From positions 1 to 64,000 of IMG/VR virus record IMGVR_UViG_3300027708_002747: DNA of 64,000 nucleotides, one strand, 5' to 3'. The position numbers were made by a program, and so were the translations under genes. Under the pieces are notes generated by a model. That model worked only from the letters and a program-made list of their open reading frames with translations, did no database searches and was not told where the DNA came from. Within the stretch, counting starts at the first letter, position 1. Every line of letters begins with the position of its first letter. The stretch comes from a virus. Shown here piece after piece: positions 44,364 through 53,268 of this stretch.

Positions 44364-45767
44364 TTATTTTATTATTTTTGACATAATGTCTTTCATTCTC
44401 AAGAATTGAGGGTTCTCGTAAGTTTTAGATTCAATTAGATTAACTGCTGAACCTGACTGTGGAGATTTATCAATTACTTTTTCGATTGACTCAGTCATGA
44501 ACTTTTTGGATTCTCCTCCAAGTTCTTCTTTTATTGTTCTATATAAAGCTTTAGATTCTTTAAGACTTTCTGCAGAATCAAATCTTCTTAAAACGTTAAT
44601 TTTTTCTTGCTTTGATGTAGAATGTTCAGTGAACAATCTTGTAGCATATGCTAAATTTGAATTAAATACAGCAACTTCGTTAAGTTTATCTCTAAACATA
44701 TTTAGAGCTTTTCTGTATTCTTCATTTTTAACTTTTAACATTTCAAGTTCTTCAACCATAGATTCAGTGTAAAGACGTGCTTGTTTTTGTCCAGCCTGAG
44801 CTCCTTTTTTAAGTGCTCCTTCTCTCCATCCCATACCATAAGTACGAGCAGCTTCTTTAGCTTCTTCCTTAGATAATTTTGGAGTTCTTGACGGCATTTC
44901 AAAACTCTCACTTTCTTTAAATTCAAACTTAGGTTTACCTGTTCCCATAGTTGGGTTAGCACGCTTCTCAATTTTACTAAACCCCCCTTTAGTTAAAGGA
45001 GTATTCTTATGCCATCCGTATTGTTTAGCGTCACCACCAATTTTAGCATTTTTACCAATTTTTGGTTTCATTGATGCTTTTCCTTTAGTAGTTTCTTCTT
45101 TAAACCCTTTTGAAAGTCCAACTAATTGTGCAGATTCTGTCATGTATTCTTCATCTTCTTCAGCTTCCTCATCCATTTCAATTTCGTAAACGACTTCTTC
45201 ATTTTCTTCTTCTTCTTCTTCATTAAAGTCACCCATTTCATACTCTTCCTCTTCAGATTCAGTTTGAATAAGATATTCATCTTCTTCATCTTTCAAATGA
45301 ATAAAATCACCATCTTTCTTAATTTCGAAAGTGTCGGTAGGTTTCATTTCTTTAAAAGCTTTTAAAACTGTGTCCATTGACTCGTCAGATAAATCTTGGA
45401 TTCCCATAGAATCGAAGTCATCGTCACCACTCATATCAGATAAATTTGACATGTCAAACATTTCATCAGAATCTTCTTCATCTTCAGTTTCAAATTCGTC
45501 TTCTTCCTCTTCAGATTCGTCTTCTTCAGACTCGTCTTCTAATTCAAATTCGTCTTCTTCTTCCTCAGAATCATCTTCAGATTCCATTTCGTCTTCAACT
45601 TCAAATTCATCTTCTTCTTCAGCCTCATTTTTCATAGACTCTTTTACTAATTCGCTAATTTCTTCTTTCATTGTAGAATGAAGTATTTCTTTTGCATTTT
45701 CATTGATTGCTTCTTCCAAATTTTGTATTTGGATTAATGCTTCTTCAACTAAGTTTTTTTCTGCCAT
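44364..45767 (-). CDS. gp22: Prohead scaffold/core protein (T4 gp22-like)
   Basis: A 467-residue protein located between protease and capsid genes, exactly where gp22 sits. Residues 40-215 are extremely acidic, built of Glu/Asp/Ser runs, and the second half is helical and basic (KNEEYRKALNMFRDKLNEVA, then ATRLFTEHSTSKQEKINVLR). That is the usual scaffold layout. Sites such as LEE|A and INE|N near the start fit prohead-protease cutting. It would guide capsid assembly and then be degraded. The acidic tract is a low-complexity repeat at DNA level. Confidence 0.8.
   Translation of the reverse strand: MAEKNLVEEALIQIQNLEEAINENAKEILHSTMKEEISELVKESMKNEAEEEDEFEVEDEMESEDDSEEEEDEFELEDESEEDESEEEEDEFETEDEEDSDEMFDMSNLSDMSGDDDFDSMGIQDLSDESMDTVLKAFKEMKPTDTFEIKKDGDFIHLKDEEDEYLIQTESEEEEYEMGDFNEEEEEENEEVVYEIEMDEEAEEDEEYMTESAQLVGLSKGFKEETTKGKASMKPKIGKNAKIGGDAKQYGWHKNTPLTKGGFSKIEKRANPTMGTGKPKFEFKESESFEMPSRTPKLSKEEAKEAARTYGMGWREGALKKGAQAGQKQARLYTESMVEELEMLKVKNEEYRKALNMFRDKLNEVAVFNSNLAYATRLFTEHSTSKQEKINVLRRFDSAESLKESKALYRTIKEELGGESKKFMTESIEKVIDKSPQSGSAVNLIESKTYENPQFLRMKDIMSKIIK
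45140..45650. repeat. Low-complexity Glu/Asp/Ser-coding tract
   Basis: The plus strand here is a run of TCTTC/TTCATC-type units that encode the acidic region of the scaffold on the minus strand. It makes open frames on the plus strand rich in Ser or Phe that are not genes. Confidence 0.7.
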
Positions 45768-45786
45768 TTGTGCGTTATTTTATTAA

Positions 45787-45793
45787 ATAAATA
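45787..45793 (-). promoter_or_regulatory. TATTTAT element before the scaffold gene
   Basis: Read on the minus strand the heptamer ends 19 nt before the ATG and lies just downstream of a terminator, so it could start the scaffold-capsid transcript. Confidence 0.45.
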
Positions 45794-45835
45794 TATAGAT
45801 GTTTAGAAAAATTAATTTTTTTTAGTATATAAATG

Positions 45836-45860
45836 AAAAAAGGGACTTTCGTCCCCTTTT
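45836..45860 (-). terminator. Intrinsic terminator
   Basis: On the minus strand a GGGAC/GTCCC stem with GAAA loop is followed by a T-run. It ends the protease-DUF4494 transcript, 22 nt after the stop at 45883. Confidence 0.8.
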
Positions 45861-45882
45861 AAATTCTTTTTTAACTTTGTGA

Positions 45883-46098
45883 TTACTCAAACACTTCGTC
45901 AATTTTACTCTCACTTACTGAAGTAATTCTCCAATCATAACTAAATGATTTGTAAGCTTCAGTAACTTTAGCTTCGACATCAGTAACAGAATAACCTCTT
46001 ACAAGTTTTTCTTCTCTTACTTTTTTAATTTTTCCTGTGTTTTCATCTGGTAAATCGTATTGGATTTTAGCCACAAAGTATTTTTCGTCCATTTCCAT
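45883..46098 (-). CDS. DUF4494 family protein
   Basis: A 71-residue protein: YFVAKIQYDLPDENTGKIKK, VREEKLVRGYSVTDVEAKVT and a closing SESKIDEVFE match DUF4494, a small family I know mainly from Bacteroidota and their mobile elements. Function is unknown. It lies six bases after the prohead protease and before a terminator. Confidence 0.75.
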   Translation of the reverse strand: MEMDEKYFVAKIQYDLPDENTGKIKKVREEKLVRGYSVTDVEAKVTEAYKSFSYDWRITSVSESKIDEVFE

Positions 46099-46104
46099 AA
46101 TTAT

Positions 46105-46824
46105 TTATTTTCCTAAATAATCGGTAAGTCTTCCCATTAAATCAAGCGATTTGTTAACTGTTCTAGAAGCTTTTAGTTCATTTTCTTCTTGAAGGTTCTC
46201 TTCAAACGCAAATCGACCATCAGGTTCAGTAAATAAATAAGCTCCTGGTGTTGATGGTGAGGATACCAAGTCAAAACAAATTAATTCAAAATCGTCTTGT
46301 ACTTCGTTTTGGTCACCAACTTTTTTAAGCGAACCTACCCCTCTTGATGATATACCTAACGTTACACCCAATCTTAATAGGTTTGCCGCTTGGTCACCCT
46401 TTGTTGATACGATACCTCTTTCATGGAACCCTGGAGAAGTCAAAAGTAATAGTTTACCCAATAGAACATTACCATCCCACCACATCTCTGTAATCATGTG
46501 TGATACTCTATCTAAATCTATCAATGAAGACTCAGGGTGATTGAGTTCAGATAAAGAGGTTTTTTTACCTATATAATTTTTTATATAATTTTCAGACTCT
46601 CTCTTTAAAATTCTTTCAGGATATGTTCTACCGTTTCTATTTGGTGTATTGTATTTTTGTAGAACGGCGTAGAATTCAAATGGTTTTGAATAATCTTTAA
46701 AATCCTTACTTTCTTGCAAGAAGGTTTGATTATTTTTTTCTGTTGGGGAAACATATCCAGCATCCATCTCAATTAAAATACCTTTTCCTGTTTCTCTTGG
46801 ACCTAATATTTTGTAATTTTGCAT
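46105..46824 (-). CDS. gp21: Prohead core protease (T4 gp21-like)
   Basis: A 239-residue serine protease. YNTPNRNGRTYPERILKRES (residues 59-78) is the N-terminal signature. LSELNHPESS carries the catalytic His96, and LRLGVTLGISSRGVGSLK the catalytic serine (Ser159/160) in the G(I/V)SSRGxG motif. It cleaves scaffold, capsid and internal proteins after (I/L)xE sites during head maturation. It sits upstream of the scaffold and capsid genes as in T4, with DUF4494 between. A TATTTAT element lies 15 nt upstream. Confidence 0.9.
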   Translation of the reverse strand: MQNYKILGPRETGKGILIEMDAGYVSPTEKNNQTFLQESKDFKDYSKPFEFYAVLQKYNTPNRNGRTYPERILKRESENYIKNYIGKKTSLSELNHPESSLIDLDRVSHMITEMWWDGNVLLGKLLLLTSPGFHERGIVSTKGDQAANLLRLGVTLGISSRGVGSLKKVGDQNEVQDDFELICFDLVSSPSTPGAYLFTEPDGRFAFEENLQEENELKASRTVNKSLDLMGRLTDYLGK

Positions 46825-46839
46825 TTTATCTTTTTATAG

Positions 46840-46846
46840 ATAAATA
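46840..46846 (-). promoter_or_regulatory. TATTTAT element before the protease gene
   Basis: Read on the minus strand the heptamer ends 15 nt before the ATG and fills part of the 22-nt gap to the upstream gene. Confidence 0.4.
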
Positions 46847-47311
46847 TTAAATACTTTCTATTTTATCGATTGTTTTTGTTTTACTAGATTTTGTAAGGTA
46901 AAATTTAAAATAATTTGATTTTTTAAACGATTCTGTTTCAATATAATTTATAATATTTTTAATAGAATTTTTTAACTCAGTAGATTTAAAATCGACATCT
47001 TTTTTCAAAAAGAATGTTACCTCTAAATTCATGAAAGACCTTTTTTTAACTGATATCCCACTTGTTCTCAAATCTAAATCAACTATAAATTTTTCATTTA
47101 ATAATTCATTGTCGATAATTTCTATTAAATTTGTTTTAATATTTTTATTAAAAACTGATACAATTCTATTCCAACTTTCTTCGTGTGTTTTTGGTTTGAC
47201 CCAAGATTGGATATTTAAATAAATTGATTTTAAATTTTTCGAGTCAACCGTACCATATGAACATTTTATTTGTTTATATCCTCTAACCACACAACTTTTT
47301 CCTTTTTTCAT
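46847..47311 (-). CDS. Hypothetical protein of the head block
   Basis: A 154-residue lysine-rich protein with an alpha/beta pattern (VRGYKQIKCSYGTVDSKNLK, later SFMNLEVTFFLKKDVDFKST). It lies between the portal-side gene and the protease, the region of T4 genes 67/68, but shows no recognisable likeness to them. It starts at ATG 47309-47311; no TATTTAT copy is seen in the gene direction. Confidence 0.65.
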   Translation of the reverse strand: MKKGKSCVVRGYKQIKCSYGTVDSKNLKSIYLNIQSWVKPKTHEESWNRIVSVFNKNIKTNLIEIIDNELLNEKFIVDLDLRTSGISVKKRSFMNLEVTFFLKKDVDFKSTELKNSIKNIINYIETESFKKSNYFKFYLTKSSKTKTIDKIESI

Positions 47312-47335
47312 TTACAAGTTTTCCATATCTTCGTT

Positions 47336-47342
47336 TATTTAT
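47336..47342 (+). promoter_or_regulatory. TATTTAT element before the bS21 gene
   Basis: This plus-strand copy ends 37 nt before the ATG at 47380, the largest spacing of the set. It lies in the 68-nt gap between divergent genes. Confidence 0.3.
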
Positions 47343-47379
47343 GTAAGTAATAATAATCAACAAAAACCGAGTTGTCAAA

Positions 47380-47565
47380 ATGTTAATAATTCCCGTTAAA
47401 AATAATGATTTAGAAAAATCTTTAAAAAATTTTAAATCAAAAGTTTTAAAAACTAAAATGATTGTAGAGTTGCAAAACAGAAAAAACTACAAAAAAAAAT
47501 CTGACATAAAACGTCAGATTTTAAACGATGCTATTTATAAAAATTCAAAAAATAATGAATTATAA
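47380..47565 (+). CDS. rpsU: Ribosomal protein bS21 homologue
   Basis: A 61-residue protein. MLIIPVKNNDLEKSLKNFKS, then KVLKTKMIVELQNRKNYKKK follow the bS21 pattern (IxVxxxExxexALrrFKrk, then a short helix with ELxxRxxxxKPSxkRkrk). The Lys/Arg-rich SDIKRQILNDAIYKN ends the protein. bS21 joins the 30S subunit near the anti-Shine-Dalgarno end of 16S rRNA. This gene is the only plus-strand gene within the 42-58 kb head block and overlaps 47560-48270 tail-to-tail by six bases. It probably enters host ribosomes; what it changes there is unknown. Confidence 0.85.
   Translation: MLIIPVKNNDLEKSLKNFKSKVLKTKMIVELQNRKNYKKKSDIKRQILNDAIYKNSKNNEL
47490..47521 (-). terminator. Intrinsic terminator of the minus strand, inside the bS21 coding sequence
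   Basis: On the minus strand a perfect nine-pair stem AAATCTGAC/GTCAGATTT with loop GTTTTAT is followed by a T-run of about nine. It lies 39 nt after the stop of the 47560-48270 gene. The same bases encode the lysine-rich C-terminal part of bS21. Confidence 0.75.
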
Positions 47566-48270
47566 ATTTTGAGTTAAATTCATCAATTTAATATATTCTT
47601 TTTTAGAATGTTTTACATTTGTAAGTCTTTCTTTTGTTTCTAATAAAACTTTTGATAATTCTTCATCTGATTCAGAGATAAGAGTATCAATTTTTTGAAT
47701 TGCAGTTTCTTTTAATTCAGTAAATTTTGTTTTTAAGTTTTCATCATTTGACGTTAAAACTTCTTTTACAGAATTTCTTTCAGACTCAGTTAAGTTTTCT
47801 AAATATTTTTCAGCAGTCTTATTAGCAACTTTCAACATTGAGCTAATTGGGACATTTGAAGATTTGTTTTCTTTAATTATTGGTTTTTTACCTAAAGACT
47901 CAACAATTGATTTTTTAGCAATTGATTTCTTTTCAGGTTTTAGTAAATCGCCATAAAATAGTTCATCAATTGTTTTGTATTTGTTTTCAAGTACAATATC
48001 TTTAGTCCAACTTTTGACAAAACTTACTGTATTCTCAGATAATTTAATTTGTCTAAATTCATTAGATAAATCATCAACCAAATAAGTTGCAGTTTCTTTA
48101 TCTAATTCTTTATTTTCTTTTAAATTATCATATATCGACATTAATTTACAAAAATCACTATTTTTAAGTAATTTTCTTTCAAAAAGTCTCATATCAGTTT
48201 TAAGAGTTCCTTTAACAAAGGAATCAATTAATTTATTTTCTACTAATGTTTTTATTAATCCGAATCTCAT
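47560..48270 (-). CDS. Hypothetical helical head-block protein
   Basis: A 236-residue, almost wholly helical lysine/glutamate-rich protein (LKENKELDKETATYLVDDLS, NKTAEKYLENLTESERNSVK, LETKERLTNVKHSKKEYIKL). Its place immediately after the portal gene is that of the T4 prohead core proteins gp67/gp68, so a core or scaffold role is plausible. No motif confirms it. Confidence 0.65.
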   Translation of the reverse strand: MRFGLIKTLVENKLIDSFVKGTLKTDMRLFERKLLKNSDFCKLMSIYDNLKENKELDKETATYLVDDLSNEFRQIKLSENTVSFVKSWTKDIVLENKYKTIDELFYGDLLKPEKKSIAKKSIVESLGKKPIIKENKSSNVPISSMLKVANKTAEKYLENLTESERNSVKEVLTSNDENLKTKFTELKETAIQKIDTLISESDEELSKVLLETKERLTNVKHSKKEYIKLMNLTQNL

Positions 48271-48286
48271 ATCTATATTTTTTTAT

Positions 48287-48293
48287 ATAAATA
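48287..48293 (-). promoter_or_regulatory. TATTTAT element before 47560-48270
   Basis: Read on the minus strand the heptamer ends 16 nt before the ATG, in the 23-nt gap after the portal gene. Confidence 0.4.
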
Positions 48294-50147
48294 TCAACCT
48301 TTAAGTAGTTTATCCAGTTGATTACCCATTTCTCCTAAGGATTCTTGTACTCGACTTAAATCAATAATGTCATCTTCATTCAACATACCCGAATTTTCTA
48401 AAATAATATTTAAATTTTCTTTGTTTCTTTCATTGTTTTCAGGTACTGTACCACCTTCAGCTGTTGGTGGTGATGGTGATGACGGTGGTGCCGGTGATTC
48501 TCCTCCCATATCTCCCATTCCTCCTAAATCAGGTGGTGCTCCTAATCCACCTCCTGTATCAGTAGACCCTCCTTCAGTAGGTGTTCCTGCCGGTTCCCCT
48601 TCTTTCTTACCATATAACTTATCTAAGTTATCGAATATACCTGTATGAGTAATTACTTCAGCAGTTTTCTTAAGTTCTTCACCTACAGCTCTTTCAATAC
48701 GTTGTTGTTGTAAATCAAGTTTAATCTCATCATCAGAAAATCCAAGAATATGTTTTTTCGCCCATGACATAGATACTGCAGCAACACCACTACCTGGGTC
48801 AGCAACCATATCTTTATACAATAGAATTTTTTCTTTCCAAACATCTATCTTCATCAAATCAGCTTGAGTTGATGGATTTGTTAAACTTAAGTTAAAGTTT
48901 GATATCTCATCTTCAAAACCTAAAATGAATAAATGTATGATTGCAATTTTATTTAATTCAGAAATCATATTCTTTTGAATACGATTGATAGTACGAGCAA
49001 AACGAATATCTTGTAATGATAAGTTCTTACCGTCACCAACAGTTTCTTCAAACCCTAAAAACGCTTTAGGAACACGAAGAGCTGTTAACAATTTCTTTTG
49101 GATATACTCGATGTCGGCAATCTCAGATAAGTTTTGAGCTCCCGGTAATGTCTCTATCGGTGACGCTTGTGCAGTATCTCTAACAGGAACAAAATAATCT
49201 TGGTCAACTGCCATTTGATTAAATCTCATATCGACATTACCTGTCTTATGGTCAACCGTTTGACTTCTCTTAAACTTGTTTGCAAATCTTTGGATATATG
49301 GTTCAACATCTGCGTCATCCATGTTTCCAACGAATACTTTGAATACACGTCTTTCAGGCGCTCTTGATGTTCTATAAATCAACATAGCGTCTTCAGATAA
49401 CAATAATTGTTTCCAAATACGACGTGCTTTTTCTAACATAGAAGTTCCATAAGGTAATCTTCTATCATCACCCAATAATCTAAAGTGAGCGACTTCCCAT
49501 GTGTTAAACTCTAAATCTTTTTGTTTCCATTTGAACTTCAAATGTTTTTTTTCAGGATTGGTTGTTGAATCTGTTGAGTGAGCTCCCATACCCGCTTCCA
49601 ATCTTTCAATCTCAATGATTGGTAATTGCATACATCCTATAATACCTTTTTCAGGGTCTAATTTAAGATACACAAAATTATCACCATACTTACATGTGTT
49701 TCTTGTCCACATAGGTAAGTTAGTATTAATATCCAAAGCGTTATTAAATAAATCACCTAAAATTGATTTAATTCTTGATGACTCAGAATAGATTTGCAAC
49801 ATATAACCATCCTGATTAATTGTTGTTGACTCTTCGGCATAAATGTCTAAAGCCGCACCAATTTCAGGAGTAAATTCCATTGACTCGTAGTCATAAAAAG
49901 ACGATAAACGAGTTGGTTCATAAAAAACCGCTTGTGTGTATAGATTATTTTCAACCCTACCCCATTGGTTCGCTAAATAATAAGTTTGTTGGGCTTGAAG
50001 TTTTTCTCTGTCGAATTCTGACTTGGAAGTTGTTTTTAATAACTCACTTTTATCATATTTGTACGTAGGGTAATCCTGGCCCAATAAAGAATTAGGCCCA
50101 AATGTCTGGGATAACCTCTGCCATACCGTTAGTTTATTTTCACTCAT
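48294..50147 (-). CDS. gp20: Portal protein (T4 gp20-like)
   Basis: A 617-residue protein. The N-terminal KLTVWQRLSQTFGPNSLLGQ leads to IGAALDIYAEESTTINQDGY, the conserved portal wing region. EYIQKKLLTALRVPKAFLGF, then GKNLSLQDIRFARTINRIQK and MISELNKIAIIHLFILGFED are strongly gp20-like. Residues 505-570 are a Gly/Pro/Ser-rich linker and the rest an acidic tail with SLGEMGNQLDKLL. The dodecameric ring forms the DNA entry channel and docks the terminase. It lies downstream of the terminase with one inserted gene between. Confidence 0.9.
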   Translation of the reverse strand: MSENKLTVWQRLSQTFGPNSLLGQDYPTYKYDKSELLKTTSKSEFDREKLQAQQTYYLANQWGRVENNLYTQAVFYEPTRLSSFYDYESMEFTPEIGAALDIYAEESTTINQDGYMLQIYSESSRIKSILGDLFNNALDINTNLPMWTRNTCKYGDNFVYLKLDPEKGIIGCMQLPIIEIERLEAGMGAHSTDSTTNPEKKHLKFKWKQKDLEFNTWEVAHFRLLGDDRRLPYGTSMLEKARRIWKQLLLSEDAMLIYRTSRAPERRVFKVFVGNMDDADVEPYIQRFANKFKRSQTVDHKTGNVDMRFNQMAVDQDYFVPVRDTAQASPIETLPGAQNLSEIADIEYIQKKLLTALRVPKAFLGFEETVGDGKNLSLQDIRFARTINRIQKNMISELNKIAIIHLFILGFEDEISNFNLSLTNPSTQADLMKIDVWKEKILLYKDMVADPGSGVAAVSMSWAKKHILGFSDDEIKLDLQQQRIERAVGEELKKTAEVITHTGIFDNLDKLYGKKEGEPAGTPTEGGSTDTGGGLGAPPDLGGMGDMGGESPAPPSSPSPPTAEGGTVPENNERNKENLNIILENSGMLNEDDIIDLSRVQESLGEMGNQLDKLLKG

Positions 50148-50155
50148 ACTAAAAT

Positions 50156-50162
50156 ATAAATA
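50156..50162 (-). promoter_or_regulatory. TATTTAT element before the portal gene
   Basis: Read on the minus strand the heptamer ends 8 nt before the ATG. Confidence 0.4.
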
Positions 50163-50218
50163 CTTTTAAATTAAATTAAAGTTTAATCAAAAATATGATA
50201 CATAGGTTATAGTGGTTT

Positions 50219-51511
50219 TTAGTACCCAAATCTTGTCTTATACAATGCATGTTGTGCTTGTATTTGGGATAACGATAATACACCATTCCAAACTTTAACA
50301 AATCCTATGCTGGCAGTCTGTACTTCACTACCTAATGAACGACTAAATAATCTTAATTGATTAAATCCTCCTCCTCCGGCATTAATTACAGAATATGCAA
50401 AATTACTTGGAGCAATACTTGTTGAAGTATACAGTGTACCTGTATTAGTTCCGGTATCCCAAGTTGCCCAATCTAAATGCCAAACTGTGTCAGCTCCAGA
50501 TGATGGTAAGTTTACAGTAAAGTTTGGATAGAAAGTATTTGGGTTACCATTATAAGCCCCCATTAACCAATCTTTAACCGCCTCATTTTGAGTATTCAGC
50601 AATCTACCAGCAGATGTTACAGATAGTTTATAAGCCATAAATACTGTGTAACTTTGACTAGTAACATAATTTGGGCCTCCATATATAGCATCCGTACCAA
50701 CATTATTTGATTTAACAAAAGTTCCACCATTCGCGCTGTTCCAAGATATACTACTACTAGCGTTAGTCACTGTAACTGAATACGCTCCTGTTCCGGATAC
50801 TGTAGAACCATTAGTTGGCATTGCCGAGTAGTACGCGGCATCTAAATCATAAACTAACGATGGTAGTCTTGTAGGTGTAGGTGTAGTAGTTGGTGTAGGT
50901 GTTTTAGTTGTAGTATTAGTTGGTGTTTGAGTAACCGTTGGAGTTACAGTTTTAGTTGGTGTAATTGAAGGTGTTGGGGTTATTGTTGGTGTAATTGAAG
51001 GTGTTGGGGTTATTGTTGGTGTAATTGAAGGTGTTGGAGTTATAGTGTTAGTAGGAGTTTGAGTAACCGTTGGAGTTACAGTTTTAGTTGGTGTAATTGA
51101 AGGTGTTGGCGTATTAGTTGGAGTAATTGAAGGGGTTGGTGTAATAGTATTAGTCGGAGTTTGAGTGTTAGTTGGAGTTTGAGTGTTAGTTGGAGTTTGA
51201 GTGTTAGTTGGTGTTTGAGTATTAGTCGGAGTTTGGGTATTAGTTTGGGTAGGTGTCGGAGTTTGAGTATTAGTTTGGGTAGGTGTTATAGTATTAGTTG
51301 GTGTTACAGTTGGGGTAGGTGTTGTAGATGGTATTGGTGTTGGGGTAGGTGTGGGTGATAAAGGTGGACCAGGTCCATCATTTGGTGTTTTAAAAATATT
51401 GTTAAAACCATTACTTTTATTTCTTAAAACACCAGAATTACCCTGACCATCGACAACCAGTCTTGAACCTGTGAATAAATTACCCGATTTTTTTCTATCT
51501 CCTGTTCCCAT
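50219..51511 (-). CDS. Thr/Pro-repeat stalk with C-terminal lectin-like domain
   Basis: A 430-residue protein. After a basic leader of about 45 residues, some 160 residues are Pro/Thr repeats ([34 protein letters not shown]), an extended stalk with many possible O-glycosylation sites. The last 215 residues form a LamG/concanavalin-like domain ([20 protein letters not shown], then [20 protein letters not shown] and [20 protein letters not shown]). It may be a head fibre or surface decoration that binds glycans. It is inserted between terminase and portal, where T4 has sheath and tube genes. Confidence 0.6.
   Translation of the reverse strand: MGTGDRKKSGNLFTGSRLVVDGQGNSGVLRNKSNGFNNIFKTPNDGPGPPLSPTPTPTPIPSTTPTPTVTPTNTITPTQTNTQTPTPTQTNTQTPTNTQTPTNTQTPTNTQTPTNTQTPTNTITPTPSITPTNTPTPSITPTKTVTPTVTQTPTNTITPTPSITPTITPTPSITPTITPTPSITPTKTVTPTVTQTPTNTTTKTPTPTTTPTPTRLPSLVYDLDAAYYSAMPTNGSTVSGTGAYSVTVTNASSSISWNSANGGTFVKSNNVGTDAIYGGPNYVTSQSYTVFMAYKLSVTSAGRLLNTQNEAVKDWLMGAYNGNPNTFYPNFTVNLPSSGADTVWHLDWATWDTGTNTGTLYTSTSIAPSNFAYSVINAGGGGFNQLRLFSRSLGSEVQTASIGFVKVWNGVLSLSQIQAQHALYKTRFGY
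50872..51350. repeat. Tandem repeats encoding Pro/Thr stalk
   Basis: Imperfect tandem units, such as GTTGGAGTTTGAGTGTTA (18 nt, at about 51171-51205) and longer GTTGGTGTAATTGAAGGTGT units around 50955-51130. They encode TPT-type residues on the minus strand. Copy number is likely to vary by slippage. Confidence 0.85.
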
Positions 51512-51517
51512 ATAATA

Positions 51518-53263
51518 TTATCTTCGTCCCCCGAATAACCATAAATAGTTTTCGTAGTCACTTTTAGTCGCTTCTCGTTTAAAGTTTTCTTGTTGATGTG
51601 AAATTACTGGGTCTGTAAATTGTCTTCTGTTAAATTCATTTGTATTAACAGTCCACGAATCAATCATCGCCTTTGTTTGATTTGTTACCTTATTCAGAGA
51701 TGAAAATGATGTTTCACCAACATAAAGAGCCATGGCAACTGACATAATCAAGTCATCATGTTGTCCCTTTTGGTGGTCAGGTCGTCCATTCACATAAATA
51801 AATGTGTTCATTTCATTTAACAACCTACTTGAATTTATTCTAAATCCATGTCTTAAATATTCTTCAAATGTTGCAATAATTTGAACTCTTTTAGCATTAA
51901 AGTTAATTCCCGGTATTTTTTCTGTTGCCTTTGGGTCGTATTGCCACTTATTTGAAATATCAACTCCATCAACATACACATTTCTATATCCCAACTCTCT
52001 CAATCGTAAAGATGTTGTAACTCCCATACCACCAGTAATATCCACAACAATAAATGCGTTATACATATTACCCCATTTATAACATATTTCAGCCAAAGTG
52101 TCAGGAGGAAGTTTACCAACATACTCAGCGACCTGTTCTCTTGTATCAAAATCAACAATTTGAAATGTTGAGAAGTCCTCACTGTCACCACGAGATACGT
52201 CAACACCCATAATATATTTTTTACCTATTTCAGGTTCTTTCCAAATCCATAGTCCACCACCCATCATCTTTGTAGGCGGCTCCTTAACCATATTTACTCT
52301 TAAATCTTCTAACATATCAGAATTAAATACATTATCCCCCGAACCAAGAAACGCACATTCCAACTCCTGATTAACCTTACGTTTATCGTATTTAAGTTTC
52401 TTTACCATTGATTCATACCAAGAAGAACTTGGTTTGTACCCCTGAGAAATTAATTCTTTTATTTCATCAAAGTTTTTTTCCTTATTGTTATATTCAATAA
52501 TTTCAACATTTGGGTATTCATTACGATTTAAATAATAATGAATAACATCTTTAACGTTGATTAATGATAAATCTTTAGCATATCTTGGGTCTTTCCACCA
52601 AACCATTGGGGAAATTTTAAATTCATTCATTCCCTTTAACGCTTGGTCGTAAATTTCATAATAGATTGCGTCATATCCGTTTGGTGTTGATACAACTATC
52701 ACCTTACCACCTGTTGATAAGGATGCCATACAAGCCGCCCAAAAATCACTATCGGCCTCAATGTACGCAGCCTCATCAAATATTAATATTGTGGGGGTAT
52801 AACCACGAAGAGCATCCTTAGATGTTGCAACCGCCTTAACTTCACATCCATTTGTTAATTTAAAATGTCTTTGTGAGTTTTTTTCAGATGAAAAACCAAC
52901 ACCAACCCAACTAGGCCATTGGTCGGTAAATCCTCTAATCTTATTTGCAACTTCAACCGCAGTATCCAACTTATTTGCAATAATCAAAACTTTTTCAGGA
53001 CTATTCTTTTTAGCAAAAACAAGTTTTTTTGATGACCAAGCGGCAGTTACCGTAGATACACCAGCTTGTCTATACTTTAATGCAATATTTTCATTATAAT
53101 TTTCGTAATCCTCAACCAAACTAATTTGGTCAGGGAATAACTCTAACGGGACATACTTTGAAACAGTGTTGTCATATGTCTGTAAATAAGTTTTAAGGGC
53201 GTATGGTGTTGATTTCATACACTTGGCATACTCCATTAAAACGGCTTCTCTAGATAAACTCAT
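51518..53263 (-). CDS. gp17: Terminase large subunit (T4 gp17-like)
   Basis: A 581-residue packaging motor. Residues 61-75 (ALKYRQAGVSTVTAA) hold the Walker A-like loop, and TILIFDEAAYIEADSD (159-174) the Walker B with catalytic Glu. VIVVSTPNGYDAIYYE is the coupling motif. The nuclease domain follows: YIMGVDVSRGDSEDFSTFQI (first Asp), FIVVDITGGMG, and KGQHDDLIMSVAMAL (last Asp pair). It cuts concatemers and pumps DNA through the portal. A TATTTAT element lies five bases before the ATG. Confidence 0.93.
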   Translation of the reverse strand: MSLSREAVLMEYAKCMKSTPYALKTYLQTYDNTVSKYVPLELFPDQISLVEDYENYNENIALKYRQAGVSTVTAAWSSKKLVFAKKNSPEKVLIIANKLDTAVEVANKIRGFTDQWPSWVGVGFSSEKNSQRHFKLTNGCEVKAVATSKDALRGYTPTILIFDEAAYIEADSDFWAACMASLSTGGKVIVVSTPNGYDAIYYEIYDQALKGMNEFKISPMVWWKDPRYAKDLSLINVKDVIHYYLNRNEYPNVEIIEYNNKEKNFDEIKELISQGYKPSSSWYESMVKKLKYDKRKVNQELECAFLGSGDNVFNSDMLEDLRVNMVKEPPTKMMGGGLWIWKEPEIGKKYIMGVDVSRGDSEDFSTFQIVDFDTREQVAEYVGKLPPDTLAEICYKWGNMYNAFIVVDITGGMGVTTSLRLRELGYRNVYVDGVDISNKWQYDPKATEKIPGINFNAKRVQIIATFEEYLRHGFRINSSRLLNEMNTFIYVNGRPDHQKGQHDDLIMSVAMALYVGETSFSSLNKVTNQTKAMIDSWTVNTNEFNRRQFTDPVISHQQENFKREATKSDYENYLWLFGGRR

Positions 53264-53268
53264 ATACT

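Noticed and set aside
45126-45681. Plus-strand open frames rich in Ser or Phe opposite the scaffold gene
   Set aside because: They are the antisense of the Glu/Asp-coding low-complexity tract of the gp22-like gene and have no start context or family likeness.
50872-51350. Possible CRISPR-like repeat array
   Set aside because: The units are contiguous, imperfect and in frame, with no spacers; they encode a Pro/Thr stalk.
51161-51358. Plus-strand frame of SVSWSL-type repeats
   Set aside because: It is the antisense of the Pro/Thr stalk repeat on the minus strand.
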